NCBI RefSeq assembly: GCF_040436345.1
Contig: NC_133220.1
Coordinates: 10,671,664-10,735,663 of the forward strand
DNA: 64,000 nucleotides
Reading direction: 5' to 3'
Source of the DNA: Pagrus major
Taxonomy: Eukaryota > Chordata > Actinopteri > Spariformes > Sparidae
The position numbers were made by a program, and so were the translations under genes. Positions 49,601 through 59,962 of this stretch are shown here, one piece after another. Every line of letters begins with the position of its first letter. The first letter of the stretch is position 1. The notes below the pieces were generated by a model. It saw only the letters and a list, made by a program, of their open reading frames with translations. It did no database searches and was not told the DNA's origin.

Positions 49601-51051
49601 TGGACACAATAAACCACAGTTGGATTTACTGAATCCAAGTGTTGAACTGTTAAATTGCACAAACATAAAGCAAAGGGAAACTGAGCTGGCTACAGATACT
49701 GTACAGTTTGTTGTATAGAAAGATAGTTTTGTCACTCGGACCTCATAGGTTTATCAATGTAAGTGTGTTAGAGATAATGTTAAGCAACCTATAGCATCCA
49801 GTGCCAACATAAGGTGAAAGAGGACATTTTTTTGCTAAGTACAGTAGGTTCTTCTCTAATGTAAGAATGTTTTTGTTATAATCAACAATACCATAAAATG
49901 CTATAACATTGTTGGCAACTGGTTGAGCTAATGTGAGGTTATAGCCCTGTTATAACCCTGTTATGTCAGTAATCTGGTTCTCTGTGGTGCTTGTAGATGA
50001 TCCCAAGCCTCCAGGTCCAGTGGAGCTGGATCAGAACATCCCAGGAACAGTGACTCTGTCCTGGACTTCCTCTCCAGATGAGAAGAGGGATGACAGACTA
50101 CACTACATGGTATCTAAGCGTGACTCCTTCAAACGCACTTGGAGGATAGTGGCAGACAACCTCTTCAACAACAAGTTCACAGTTGTCAACATTTTGCCTG
50201 GACGGGAGTATGACTTCAGAGTATTCGCTAAAAATGACATGGGTCTCTCACCACCTTCTCTGTCCCCTGTGTTTCAAACCAAAAAGGAAAAAGGTTTGTG
50301 CCTCCAATCACAATTGAATCAGTTCTCACTTTTACTAAAGCGTGGTTCCCACGCTAACACTGATATCCGATATTTGACTTCTGTCTTATTTTCCTGCTAA
50401 GATCACATCAGTATATCAACAACATTGAAGGCTTTCCATGATGACAAAGATATTTTCACTTTTCTCCCTACTGGCTTCAGGAAGAGGTGTTTTTACCAAC
50501 TGGCTCTCAATTGAATTGTTAGGGATTCTACAATAAGTTGCAAAAAAAATGTCCTGCAAGTCCACTAATAAAAACGTAGTCCCCAACTATTATAATTGTG
50601 TAAAACCATAAACTTTGTATTTCTTTGTGTTTCAGAAAAGTTCAAAATAAACATGCCAGAGTCCAAGTCCTTGGACTTTCAGTCCCCACCTTCATTTATC
50701 CTTCCCCTGAGGAGGCGTACAGCTCCACAGGGATATGAGTGCTGCATGACCTGTGCAGTTAAGGGTGATCCAGCTCCACGTGTGACATGGTACCGCAACA
50801 ATATCAGCCTGAACACAAACATCAACTACCACATCACCAATGTGTGTGGAGTCTGCTCCATGCTCATACTCAGGGTGGGACCCAAGGACAACGGGGAATA
50901 CAAAGTCGTCATTGAGAACAAACTGGGAACAACCGAGTCCTCAATGATGCTGAATATCAGAGGTACGCACTTGTACAACTTTCAAGAATCATATAGTTTT
51001 CAATTCAATTTTTACAACCTGAGACTATTAATATATTTCTCAACAGAGTGA
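37669..51051 (+). CDS. igfn1: igfn1 tandem copy C, 23 coding exons, 1340 aa predicted
   Basis: Third IGFN1 paralogue with full domain content. Coding exons: 37669-37705, 40888-41010, 41116-41255, 41419-41518, 41647-41667, 41909-41951, 42035-42230, 43369-43482, 43584-43746, 43890-44162, 44287-44715, 45604-45728, 45849-45990, 46081-46374, 46482-46781, 47392-47568, 47665-47793, 47882-48190, 49123-49208, 49333-49525, 49997-50293, 50636-50962, 51047-51051. Approximate residues: Ig1 54-133, DFR region 134-220, Ig2 221-312, Ig3 313-403, Gly/Asp/Ser linker 404-546, Ig4 547-635, Ig5 636-733, FN3-1 734-833, FN3-2 834-935, FN3-3 936-1038, Ig6 1039-1131, FN3-4 1132-1230, Ig7 1231-1339. The frame is intact to TGA. 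The N-terminus before the VPGVMITQYVE motif differs from A and B. Several acceptors are AAG instead of CAG or TAG. Confidence 0.92.
37706..40887. other. First coding intron of copy C
   Basis: AT-rich 3.2-kb intron. A short (CAATG)n run lies at 38111-38129. No other feature is recognised. Confidence 0.5.
41647..41667 (+). other. 21-nt microexon of copy C
   Basis: Splice sites are GTCCAG|GTGTGAAG and CCCAG|GTATGA, phase 1-1. It encodes VKKKSP plus the split codons. It occupies the position of the 42-nt exon 5 of copy A, whose product starts VGFKK. Skipping it would keep the frame. Confidence 0.75.
42540..43360 (+). mobile_element. 5'-truncated LINE (L2/CR1-like) fragment in copy C intron
   Basis: The + strand frame through 43015-43104 reads SGKRFCSIRCRTTSLYISFF and then PHVIRLLNS before a TGA at 43105. 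This matches the conserved C-terminal ending of L2/CR1-type reverse transcriptase proteins (SxKR-R-RSxR-RT-SFFPxxIRLLN). It is followed by a 3' end with AAATTTCGTTCTGTG, TGACAATAAAGTCTG and a (TCTAAG)n tail at 43341-43360, typical of these elements. The 5' limit is uncertain; only the last part, from about 42985, is clearly recognisable. The element is inactive. Confidence 0.75.
43532..43553. repeat. (AAT)n microsatellite
   Basis: About seven AAT units in the intron before the second Ig2 exon of copy C. Confidence 0.9.
44287..44715 (+). other. Gly/Asp/Ser-rich linker exon of copy C
   Basis: A 429-nt phase 1-1 exon. It starts ADPNARKRRKGTQTGDQDN, continues with an Ala/Lys/Asp-rich helix-like stretch, then a Gly-Asp-Gly-Ser repeat encoded by 12-nt units (GATGGGTCTGGG-like) at 44478-44570, then Asp/Lys-rich sequence. 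It ends RTGPLVPDTVTG, shared with copy A. The repeat region is expected to be flexible (inference). Confidence 0.85.
44478..44570 (+). repeat. Coding 12-nt minisatellite
   Basis: About seven units of GATGGNTCTGGN, one interrupted by an extra GGTTCT, encode GDGS repeats inside the copy C linker. Confidence 0.85.
44716..45603. other. Copy C intron before Ig4
   Basis: No exon or repeat is recognised. Confidence 0.5.
46782..47391. other. Copy C intron after FN3-1
   Basis: No exon or repeat is recognised. Confidence 0.5.
48191..49122. other. Copy C intron after FN3-3
   Basis: No exon is recognised. AT-rich, with a poly-T run near 48910-48920. Confidence 0.5.
49526..49996. other. Copy C intron before FN3-4
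   Basis: No exon or repeat is recognised. Confidence 0.5.
50294..50635. other. Copy C intron before Ig7
   Basis: No exon or repeat is recognised. Confidence 0.5.
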
Positions 51052-51225
51052 AGAAGAGCTGCAGCTGCTGGACAGAAGCTGAACCAACAGATTCATTACT
51101 GTGTTTTAAATCAATAAGAAGCTTTGTTTAAATTTAGTGCAACTTATTCATTTTACTTTGCTCCATTTAACACTCAAATGTGACACCAGTTTTGTTTGCT
51201 TCTGGAAAGTGTTGTATCCTGTGCT

Positions 51226-51231
51226 ATTAAA
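51226..51231 (+). terminator. Possible polyadenylation signal of copy C
   Basis: ATTAAA, a common variant signal, lies about 175 bp after the stop. No AATAAA is seen nearer to the stop. Confidence 0.4.
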
Positions 51232-53246
51232 CTTCAAAGATATTTCAACGTCATGCTTCCATTTACTTAAGATGTGGTCAAACACACAGCAGAATGACAC
51301 GTTTAATGTTTTCATTTCTTTGAGTGTTTGAGTCTGTTTTCAATTATTTTAATTTATATGAAACAATCCAACTTAAATCACTTTTATCATTACTTATTTC
51401 CATAGCCCCTAAACACTGCTACTGTGTTACTGTTTGCTTGAATCTCATGCACAAGTACATGTAATACACAAGTACTGTTAGTAGTTTAACGTTACACTAG
51501 GTTAAGTACAGGGAGTTGTAAATCCCTGTAAAGTCTTACATGATTAAAGGGAGATTGTTTAATCTTGATGTCTGTGTTATTGTCCATGTCAGCCTTTTGT
51601 GTCACATTTCACCATTAAAACACACTTTTTCTTTGAAGGGGAAGACTGACAGCACACACCCTATTATATTATAAGGGAATGTATTGTGTTTTAAATTTAA
51701 GTTTAGCAATTGTCTTTCGAACAGTGCATGTTGCACTTCTGACTTTACCTAATGTTTTGATTATGGACTTTTCCTGGGAAGGGCTGAGGAACATTTGCAA
51801 GAACTAGTGCACAACTAGTTTTCTGAAAATGTAGCAGCAAAACCTTTGAAGTAAGCCTGCAGCCTTTTAATATGCGAGTACATTTTTGAATGAGTTACAA
51901 CCAACCTTGGACTGCATAAAACATGGATGTAGTCCCCATGACCTCACCCATAAGTTTCTGAAGTGCCATTGTGAAGCTCAGTTTGGTGACTCTGGCCACT
52001 GCCGTTTTCGCAGTGCCTGACTCCACTTAACTCCCGGCTAATCCAAAAATGAGCAGAGAGGTGGAGCGTGGGTGTAGCTGATCCGGGCCGAATGAAGACT
52101 GGTTGCTAACATCAAGGTAGACAGCTAGCGGCTAGCTATCACTCAAAGCTTCCTGACGCTTACTTTTCCATTACTTTAAGCCTTGTTATATACCTGTACA
52201 GTAATAATGAAAGGGGAAATAAGCTACTGAGCCCAAAACCATTTTTTCTTGTCTAAAAGACTGTATACGTTTATTTCTGCTATTAAGTTTGGCATTTAAA
52301 GGTTGCTACTTATCTACAGCACAGTTCCATGAGGTGCTTGGTCTGAGAAGTGGCACCAAAAAAAAGAAGTAGAAGAATGAGCGCATTAATTAAGCACATT
52401 TTTGAGGTACTTGGAATTAACTTGTGAGACTTTTTTAACTTTTACACTGCTATTCGGGGGAAATGCTTTAATTTTTATTCCACTATGTTTATCTCACAGC
52501 TTCACTTTGGTACAGATTAGGGGTAGATCGATTCACGCGCTGGCTGTTTATCGAGGCCGATATTCAGCATTTTCTGATTATCAGTATCAGTTATTTTTCA
52601 GATTGCTGATAAAATAAACAAAATAAATAATAAATAAATGTGCTACTTTGGCTCTGATGCAGCATCCTCTCACTTGATGCCTGATTGCTAACACATCACA
52701 AGTATTAGCCTACAGTATACACTGAAAAATCTAAATGTATCAAATAAATGTTGTGGAGAGGAAGTATAAAGTAGTAGAAAATGGAAAGACTCAAGTAAAG
52801 TACCTCAAAATTGTACTTTTTTAAAAGTTGTACAGTTTATTTCATCACTGGTTGTTAGAAATTTTGACACAAAATGAGTATCGGTCCCAAATATCGTTTT
52901 TCAGTCTCCTTGTTTTCTAATAATCGGTGTCAGTATCAACCGTTGAAAAAGCCACATCGGTCGACCCCGAGTACAGATACATTTCATGTATAAAATCTCC
53001 TCTACACATGTACAACACAACAGCGACATACAGTACTGCAGTCAAACTTGGCAACACTAGGACTGGTTTTAACTGCTTACACATTAAAATACATCTAACT
53101 GCTGATATATATGCACTTTTGCTTGATTTAAGTTATGGATGCAAGACTTATTAATCCAGTAGAGTTGTTCTACTCTGTGGTATTTTACTTCAGTGGTGGA
53201 CCTGAGCACAACATCTACAACTGCAGTTACATAATATGCTGTCACG
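51232..53246. other. Intergenic region after copy C
   Basis: No coding exon is recognised. It contains the hAT-type MITE at 52518-52970. Confidence 0.5.
52510..52978. mobile_element. hAT-type MITE with perfect 8-bp target duplication
   Basis: The element is 52518-52970 (453 bp). GTACAGAT at 52510-52517 is repeated at 52971-52978, the 8-bp target-site duplication typical of hAT elements. The termini are TAGGGGTAGATCGAT and, read inward on the other strand, TCGGGGTCGACCGAT (12 of 15 match). Internal sequence such as GCCGATATTCAGCATTTTCTG and ATCGGTCGACC resembles the abundant ATCGGCCGATA-type fish hAT MITEs. No transposase is present. Confidence 0.88.
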
Positions 53247-53258
53247 CCCCCCCCCCCC
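53247..53258. repeat. Poly-C tract upstream of the membrane-protein gene
   Basis: Twelve C residues followed by TCCCC, about 175 bp before the start codon. This may be promoter-proximal (inference). Confidence 0.6.
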
Positions 53259-53409
53259 TCCCCAGCAGTTGCCTTGAGTATTATGGGGGGTCCAATGACT
53301 GACTAGGTCAAAGGGTCTGCAGCAGAACAGAAAACGTGATAGCAAAAGCAGTTGAGAAGCCAGACTTTGCCACATCTCACTGAAGGCACACATACCTCTC
53401 TCAGTCCCT

Positions 53410-53430
53410 CTGCTGCTGCTGCTGCTGCTG
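53410..53430 (+). repeat. (CTG)7 directly before a start codon
   Basis: Seven CTG units end two bases before the ATG at 53433, inside the presumed 5' UTR. Confidence 0.9.
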
Positions 53431-53432
53431 TC

Positions 53433-56034
53433 ATGGCCAGGCGCAAGTCAAAGAAGCCGCAACAAGATGACACCTCCATTTTGTTGGACCCATCGGTACC
53501 ACAGTCCAAGAGGAGGATAAACTCCTACGCTTCCTCAGCTTTGGTGGTCATTGTTATCTTCACAGTCGGGGCCTCCGTAATGGGGTGGTTTTGTGCACAA
53601 CAGCAGCACAGCCTCGACCAACTCACAGAGTCGTTCACGACAATGGAGAGGAGGATCACCAACCTCCAGCAGGTGATGAAGGCGCAGGACTCACAGGTAA
53701 CAAGTGAGCTAACTTTTTCTCACCCGTGTTTTCTGCTCGGCTGGTCAGTTAATTGTAAAATACTTATTCATCCTCTTACTTGTTTTTTTGTATTATCGTG
53801 TAACAAGGTGAAATTTAATCGACAACTGTTTTTCTTGAACTTAATTTCGTTGTTTCAGGCGCACAGCATGATGTTTTAAAAAAAATGGCTGCGTTAAGCT
53901 AGCTTACATCCCGGAAATGAATGATTCGCCTTCAAAATAAGCGAATTACGTTTCTCAGTTTTGAGCACATGAGTGGATCTGAACACATGGACGGATACAT
54001 AGGAATGTGTATAACAAAGAGCCATGAATTCACTATTAGTTTGTGCCATGTATAGGATAGAATGAATGAAACTTTCAGTCGGTGAGTTTATTTTGAAAAG
54101 TTATAAAGCAGTAGGACATGTTTAAAATGGCGGCCTTGACACTTTTAGCAACACCTGTTGATATTTTTAGGACGTCCTGAGTGAGGAGCTTCATGGTCAC
54201 GTTTCAGTTACATTCACAGCTCCACTGGGAAATATAAATAATGCAAGATATCTTTCAACATCAGCAGTTTATTGCAACTAGTTCTGCAAGACTGTATATC
54301 ATTTTGCATCTCAATATCATGATCTTCTGCAGTGGATTTTTTCTGGAAAATAAATCAAAACAATAAATTGTTTAAGATGTTTGTCTATTACAGGCAAATA
54401 CTTACCTGACGAATCTCATCACATTGACATTGACGTTTGTAACATTGCCCGCAATGGCCTAATACAGCAAGAGATAGCCTATTGAGGGGATAGCTACCAC
54501 AGTTGACATATTTATATTGTCTCAGTCTGACTTGAATCAGTGATCACAGATTTCAAATGCTTGAACTGAGTCAAACCACATGGCTAAATCGTCTCTCTCT
54601 CTCTCTCACTCTTTAGCTTGATAATGATTTCAACGTGGAAGAGAGGATCTTTGCCCTGGAGGAGGCTCAGCAGCAGGCTCAGGAGAGGGCTCAGGTTGCC
54701 ATGGCCACATCAGAGAAGGTGAAGAACTCCAACGGTTACTTGCAGCTTTCGGCCCTCCACGATGAGATGGACACGCGACTGGCCGAGATAAAGCAGGTCT
54801 CCCTGTCCGTCGCAACTCTCCAGGTCATGTTCAAGAACCAGAGTGAGGAGTTTGAAGCCGTGAAGGAGAGCGTAGTGGCCGGTTTGAGCTCCGGCTCAGC
54901 GCTGGCTGAAAATGTGGCCGGGCTGAGCCGTGCTGTGGCCAGTGCCTACGCTAAGGCTGATGAGCAGGTTGCATCGGTGGAGGCTCTCAATGTGATGTTG
55001 GAGGGACAAACCTCAGAGCTGAATGAGATGAAAGAGTCAATGCACCTTCATAATGTTGCACTTTCTACAAACAACCAGGAGATGGCTGCAATAAAGTGAG
55101 CTCAGTTTGATTTCACAGAGTTGATATGCATGTTGACTTAGCTGACATTTCAAAGAAGGTTCATTTCTGGTGTGTGTGTGTGTTTTTTTGTTTTTTTTCC
55201 AGGGAGCTTTTGGAGGCTAAGCAAGCCAAGCGTGCCCAGGCTTTAGAAAAGATGCTCAGTTCAGTGCAGATGACTCTGGATGAGCAGTTTTCCACTTCAC
55301 AGACCCTCCACAGCAGCGTCATGGCTCAGCTGCAGACTTTTCACACCCAGGTATAACGCTGCTACTTTTACTTAGATTACTTTTTCAAATACAGGATGTA
55401 TAAACGCATTTTGAACAGTGTACATTGTTTTCATTTTGCAAGAACTGATGATTCCATTAATGATTACCATATCTGTCTACCTCAGCTGGGGAATGCTCCT
55501 TTGTCAATAAAGGCAAAGTCAAATGAGGAGGGCCCAGCAGAAGAAGAGCTCGTCTCCAGTACAGCACAGAATGTCATTGAGGTGCAGGAGAAGCTAGAAG
55601 ATGCTGAGGAAAAGACTGAGCAGCAGGATGCTGAAGATGAACCGGAAGAGGAGGCAGAGGAGGAGGAGGAGGAGGAACAGCCACTAGAACAGGAAGTGGA
55701 GGGGGATGTTACAGATGAGGAGGAACATGAAAATATAGAGGGTGAAAAAGAAATTATAGAAGAGGAAGAGGAGGAAATTACAGAAGAGGAAGAAGAAATT
55801 ACACTAGAAGAGCAAGAAGACGAGGAAATTACAGGACAAAGTGAGGAGCAGGAGGTTACTGGCGAGACAGACGAAGAGGAGATCCCAGGAGAGACTGTGG
55901 ACGATGACGTTTTGGACGATTCTTTGGAAGAGGAGGTAACCGAAGAAGATGAGGAGAGCTGGGAGGATGTAGAGGAAGAGTCAGCTGAATTAAAAAGTGA
56001 GGTTTTCATGGACGAAAATGAGGAAGACGAGTAG
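53433..56034 (+). CDS. Predicted type II membrane protein with coiled coil and acidic tail, 479 aa
   Basis: Four exons: 53433-53696, 54617-55095, 55203-55350, 55486-56034. Splice sites are canonical and phases consistent. The ATG has a good context (G at -3, G at +4). Residues 1-32 are basic and polar (MARRKSKK, SKRRINS). Residues 33-54 form a hydrophobic transmembrane segment (ALVVIVIFTVGASVMGWF), and the upstream positive charges suggest N-terminus in the cytosol. Residues about 60-297 are Gln/Glu/Leu-rich with heptad-like spacing, probably a coiled coil. Residues from about 310 are dominated by Glu and Asp (EEEEE runs, EEITEEEEEIT). The layout recalls CKAP4-like or junctin/triadin-like ER and SR proteins, but I see no decisive family motif, so no name is given. 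Low-complexity codon use makes a false long frame on the reverse strand. Confidence 0.82.
53697..54616. other. First intron of the membrane-protein gene
   Basis: GT donor (CACAG|GTAACA) and a CTCTCT-rich tract before the CTTTAG acceptor. No other feature is seen. Confidence 0.6.
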
Positions 56035-56359
56035 TTGTACCAATGCTACTGTAATTTTTAAGTCTTATTTTGATAAATGATGATATTTATACATGTAGCA
56101 CGCTTTCTTTAAGTGGTGGCTGCTGATATTTGTTTTATTCTATTTGTTTGGTTGTCTGACATATAGATTGTGTCAGGTTAGCTGTTCATCCTGAAAAACA
56201 TGAAAAATGTTCTAAAACTGTGAAGAGTACCTATGTAATCTAATTCCAGACATACTTTCCTTCTCTTCAAAATACATATGGTCTCGTTAGAAATGACTTA
56301 GATTTTATAAATTTGACAACAAGTATTGATGTATAATTGCTGTTTTTAGTTAAATATAA

Positions 56360-56365
56360 AATAAA
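56360..56365 (+). terminator. Polyadenylation signal of the membrane-protein gene
   Basis: AATAAA lies about 325 bp after the TAG. Confidence 0.6.
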
Positions 56366-57599
56366 AATGATTGGAAGACAAAAGAAAGGCTGTCTGATAG
56401 AGCAACAGGTTACTGCTGGTATGATTAACTGTATTTCATCCATTAACGTACGTCAAAATTAGAGTATGAAATTATGTAATGTCAATTGTTTGTTGCAATG
56501 TGACAGAGAAATGTGACTGTGCTTACAGCTTGTAATTTAACACAAGTACATATGAAGTGTCTCTCGCTGCAAAGTTATTTATGGTACAAGTGCACATGCT
56601 GCGTACATGTGGGTGCATATGTTTCCACTGGTACATACTGTTCTCTTGTCATGAAGCCCTTTTGTGAAAAGGTTAGAGTGCTATTTCTGCCAGTAGGTGG
56701 AGCCTGATTACTACTGTGATGATGAGGAATAATATGATAGAGGAACCAAAAAAAAAGAGGGGGTCTGTGAGTGTCTCATGATTTTTGTCTTGGTTTTAAG
56801 ATGACTAAAAATGGAAATTCTACTTACAACTGTCTACATCTAGCTTCATGCTTGATCTCTCCCACGTTGTGCAGACTACAGTTACCCCTCTGTGACATCC
56901 TGTCTGAGCTGACACAGATTGAAAAGCAACAGCGACCGACCACATGTCGTTTATTTGATATCACTGACTCTTTGGTTGCCACGAGGGTGCATTTTAAAGA
57001 CAATTATGTGCTGAATAAAGCCCAGAGACCAATCCACCTGTCAATGGTGATATTTCTTTTCAATTATTTTGACAGTGGGAGTAATTACATGACTTTCTTG
57101 TGACAAAAACACAAAAAGAGAGGATGGAAGGTGAAAACAAGCTGACAGGCATGTTTAATGTAGAACAGTCATAAGGCAAAATGGTGTGGGAGGTTTTGTT
57201 GTGGGTTTGACAAAGTGAGTGTTGAAGTGTGTGCCTAATGCTTACGGTACACGCTGCATGGCTGCAATGTCGGCAGTTTAATTCCAGCTGGTGACATCTG
57301 TTGCATGTCATAATCTTCTCTCCCCCATTTCCTGTCTGCCCAATGAAGAAGTGCTCAAATTTCACTTGTACATACAGTAGCCGTAGCCACATGATTAGCT
57401 CAAATATGGGCAAAAAACTCATGAATCATGTTCGTGCGACAAGTGCAATAAAAACTAGAATGGCACTCAAGGCCCAGCAGTCCCCTTTTGTACTCACTCA
57501 CAGACACCAGCCACCTAAATATGCCTGATTTGAAACCATGTTTTTTTTCCCTGAGAAATTAACAAAAATGTTGAAAAAAGCCTCAAAGAAAGTGTTAAA

Positions 57600-57804
57600 G
57601 AAAGTGAAAAAAATAATCTTGGATTGGTCACTTTATCCACATCCGCACCAAAATGCAATGGGGTCTATTCTGGGCCAAGACCCAACCTCAACCCAAGTTT
57701 CGTGGAAATCCGCTCAGCAGTTTTTGTTTAATCATCTTGACAAACCAACCAACCAACCGATGGACACAGCTGAAAACATAAATTCCTTGGTGGCGGTTAA
57801 AACC
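57600..57804 (+). repeat. Dispersed teleost-type repeat relic
   Basis: ATCCGCACCAAAATGCAATGG, GGGCCAAGACCCAACC, CAAGTTTCGTGGAAATCCG, CAGCAGTTTTTGTTTAATC, GACAAACCAACCAACC, GGACAC-GCTGAAAACATAA and CCTTGGTGGCGG follow the order of a very common fish interspersed repeat (from memory). The 100-codon open frame across it is chance. Confidence 0.7.
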
Positions 57805-58843
57805 CCTCCATCCAAAAGTGTACTGTGCAGGGATTACTAGTTGAGCGCCACATGCTCTCATCAGGATCACTGTGAGAATTTATGAATTTATTTGCCTAAT
57901 TTAATTCTATGTTTAGATGACAGCAGGTGCAGGCGAGGTGTGCTCAGACAGCCATCTCTGACTCAGAATTAATTAGAAGCGAACCGAGACACAAGATGAA
58001 GCACCTGGTGTGTATCACCACCTGAGACCACGAACACTTTCTCCTCCAACTTTCAAGAATGTTTCAAATGTGTGTTTAACCCTTACCAAATATTTTGTGT
58101 TTGGACTTTTTAGTATCAGCATATTTGCAATGAAATATATTTGTCACATTCCATCTACAGCATGCTTAACGCCCAGAAAGTGCACCCCTTTAGATGCCCT
58201 TATTAGGAGAATAAACTGCAAACAAATGACCTGTGCTACCATAATGTATGCATCGTGGAACATATCAGAAAGGTATGTGAGCTCATCTTAACTGAACACA
58301 CACAGCCTCCAGCTTCATTAAATACTGTCAGCACAGTATATTTGTTGTTTGTATACACTTTTATCTCCAGCCAACACAAACAACACAAACCCATGTGTGT
58401 TTCTCCATCTGCTGCATGTTATTATAACTTTTAGATGTACCCTCTACCAGATGTTTTAATTTAGGAGTTACTAGCCTTGTTTCTCCTTGGTAAAGAAAAA
58501 TCAACGTAAGTCATTTTGGGCTTTCTCAACTGCCGCCTTTAATATATGAGTTGACTTCGGTTGAATAAATAGTTCAAAATCTTCTCTGAAATCTTGTCAT
58601 GTGAAGTTCGATTCAAGTTTGTCAAACCTTTATTGGTAAGTTAACTGAACTTGAGAAAACACGTTCAATAACCTCAAGATGTTAAGTTGCATCAGCCACA
58701 CTGACAAACATTACATAACATACAACTCTGATTTCCATTTGTACTTTGTCAGTCTGAAGAGTCGGTTGTTCTTCACACAAAGAAAACAGCTGCATCTGCT
58801 CCTATTGGAGTTACTTTGCTCCAGCTTTGGCAGAATAACAATA

Positions 58844-59047
58844 CACTGTAAATTTTAAAAGTTGACTTTACTTTAAAAGTTGAAAAACCTTTTACCTCAG
58901 ACTTTTACCAAGTAAAGTAGAGTGCTCAATTTAAGTTGTGCGAGCTAAAAAGTTTTAAACAGCTTAAAATGATCTGTCTGCTTTACTTGGTTATTTTGAG
59001 ATAATCAGGTTTTTTTTTAAGTAAAGTCACTGTCAGATTTTACAGTG
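58844..59047. mobile_element. MITE-like element with long imperfect inverted repeats
   Basis: CACTGTAAATTTTAAAAG... at 58844 pairs with the reverse complement CACTGTAAAATCTGACAG... ending at 59047. Further in, GTTGACTTTACTTTAAAA pairs with AGTGACTTTACTTAAAAA and AAAAACCT with AAAAACCTGA. This gives about 45 bp of imperfect terminal inverted repeat in a 204-bp element. The CACTGTAAA ends are common among fish hAT-type MITEs. No clear target duplication is seen. Confidence 0.7.
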
Positions 59048-59523
59048 CATGTGAAACTCCCCCCTCGAACTTCTTTGATTTTATGGGGAAGTCTGCTAAC
59101 ATGCGGATCGTGTTCCTTTATAATCTCATTTAAATGAGTTGATTGAACTCAGATACATTATCTTATCTAACTCATCACTTCTGAAGTGGTCTGAAAATAA
59201 AAACTACACATTTAAGTTGAATTAGCTTGAAATAAATAACACCTGTATATTTTTACATTAAGTTAATGAGAAAAGATGAACGTATTCTATTCAATTTCGG
59301 TTTTGTTTTTACAGTGCCATAAACCACAGTTATTTTTGAGGGAAGTACACTTTGACCACCATCAGCACACTTCCCTGTGTAATACACACAGTACCAAAAT
59401 AAGACACATTTTAACTCCTTAAATGAGACTAATGATGCTTTACTGTACTTTTTCCATATTTGCTGAGTGACCCTGAGTCCCTTGAGAGCCCTTGTGAACA
59501 ATACTGCTGTCAGATCCTTGTGT

Positions 59524-59524
<1 letters not shown>

Positions 59525-59571
<47 letters not shown>
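59525..59571. repeat. (CA)n microsatellite
   Basis: About 23 uninterrupted CA units. Confidence 0.97.
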
Positions 59572-59573
<2 letters not shown>

Positions 59574-59741
59574 CAGCCCGCCTACTCTCCAGTCTGACCA
59601 CTTCCTCCACAGCTCTCACACTTGTGCAGCTCTTTCACTCTCATCAGATATTCAATGTCTCACCATCACATGAAGATCACACTTGAGTTTTCTCTCTTTC
59701 ACTAAGGATAGCAGCTGCATCATAATTTCATATCAGTGGAG

Positions 59742-59749
59742 CATAAATA
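59742..59749 (+). promoter_or_regulatory. TATA-like box before a candidate first exon
   Basis: CATAAATA lies 118 bp before the ATG at 59867, a spacing compatible with a short 5' UTR. Confidence 0.3.
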
Positions 59750-59866
59750 CATCCTTCATCATCTTGTTTGCATCTTTGTCGTCGAAGAAGAACTTTTTAT
59801 CAAAACTTATTGGAAGTACTTTGGAGCACATCACAGCTGCATGCAGGCTACAGCAGCTCGGGAGCG

Positions 59867-59962
59867 ATGTCATCTCTACTTTCTCAAGATCAGCCGCGTA
59901 TTAGAAAGGCGCTCACCGACTCCTCTCCAGCTTCATCCACCGCCACCACCAGGAGCCTGAGG
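59867..59962 (+). CDS. Candidate first coding exon of a downstream gene
   Basis: ATG (context GGAGCG-ATG-T) followed by 32 codons reading MSSLLSQDQPRIRKALTDSS, then a Ser/Thr/Ala stretch and RSLR, ending at a CTGAGG|GTGAGG donor in phase 0. It has a GC content and codon look unlike the surrounding AT-rich DNA, and a TATA-like box upstream. No second exon is recognised before the window ends and the protein is not recognised. It could be chance. Confidence 0.35.

Larger units (their letters stand above)
56366..59741. other. Intergenic region, repeat-bearing
   Basis: No coding exon is supported. It includes a dispersed fish repeat at about 57600-57804, a MITE-like element at 58844-59047 and a (CA)n microsatellite at 59525-59571. 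Confidence 0.5.

Noticed and set aside
55482-56009. Reverse-strand Ser-rich open frame of 175 codons
   Set aside because: Shadow of the Glu-rich tail of the + strand membrane protein.
57538-57840. 100-codon open frame
   Set aside because: Crosses a dispersed repeat relic and has no domain or splice support.
59467-59673. Open frame across the (CA)n repeat
   Set aside because: Thr-His repeat from the microsatellite only.
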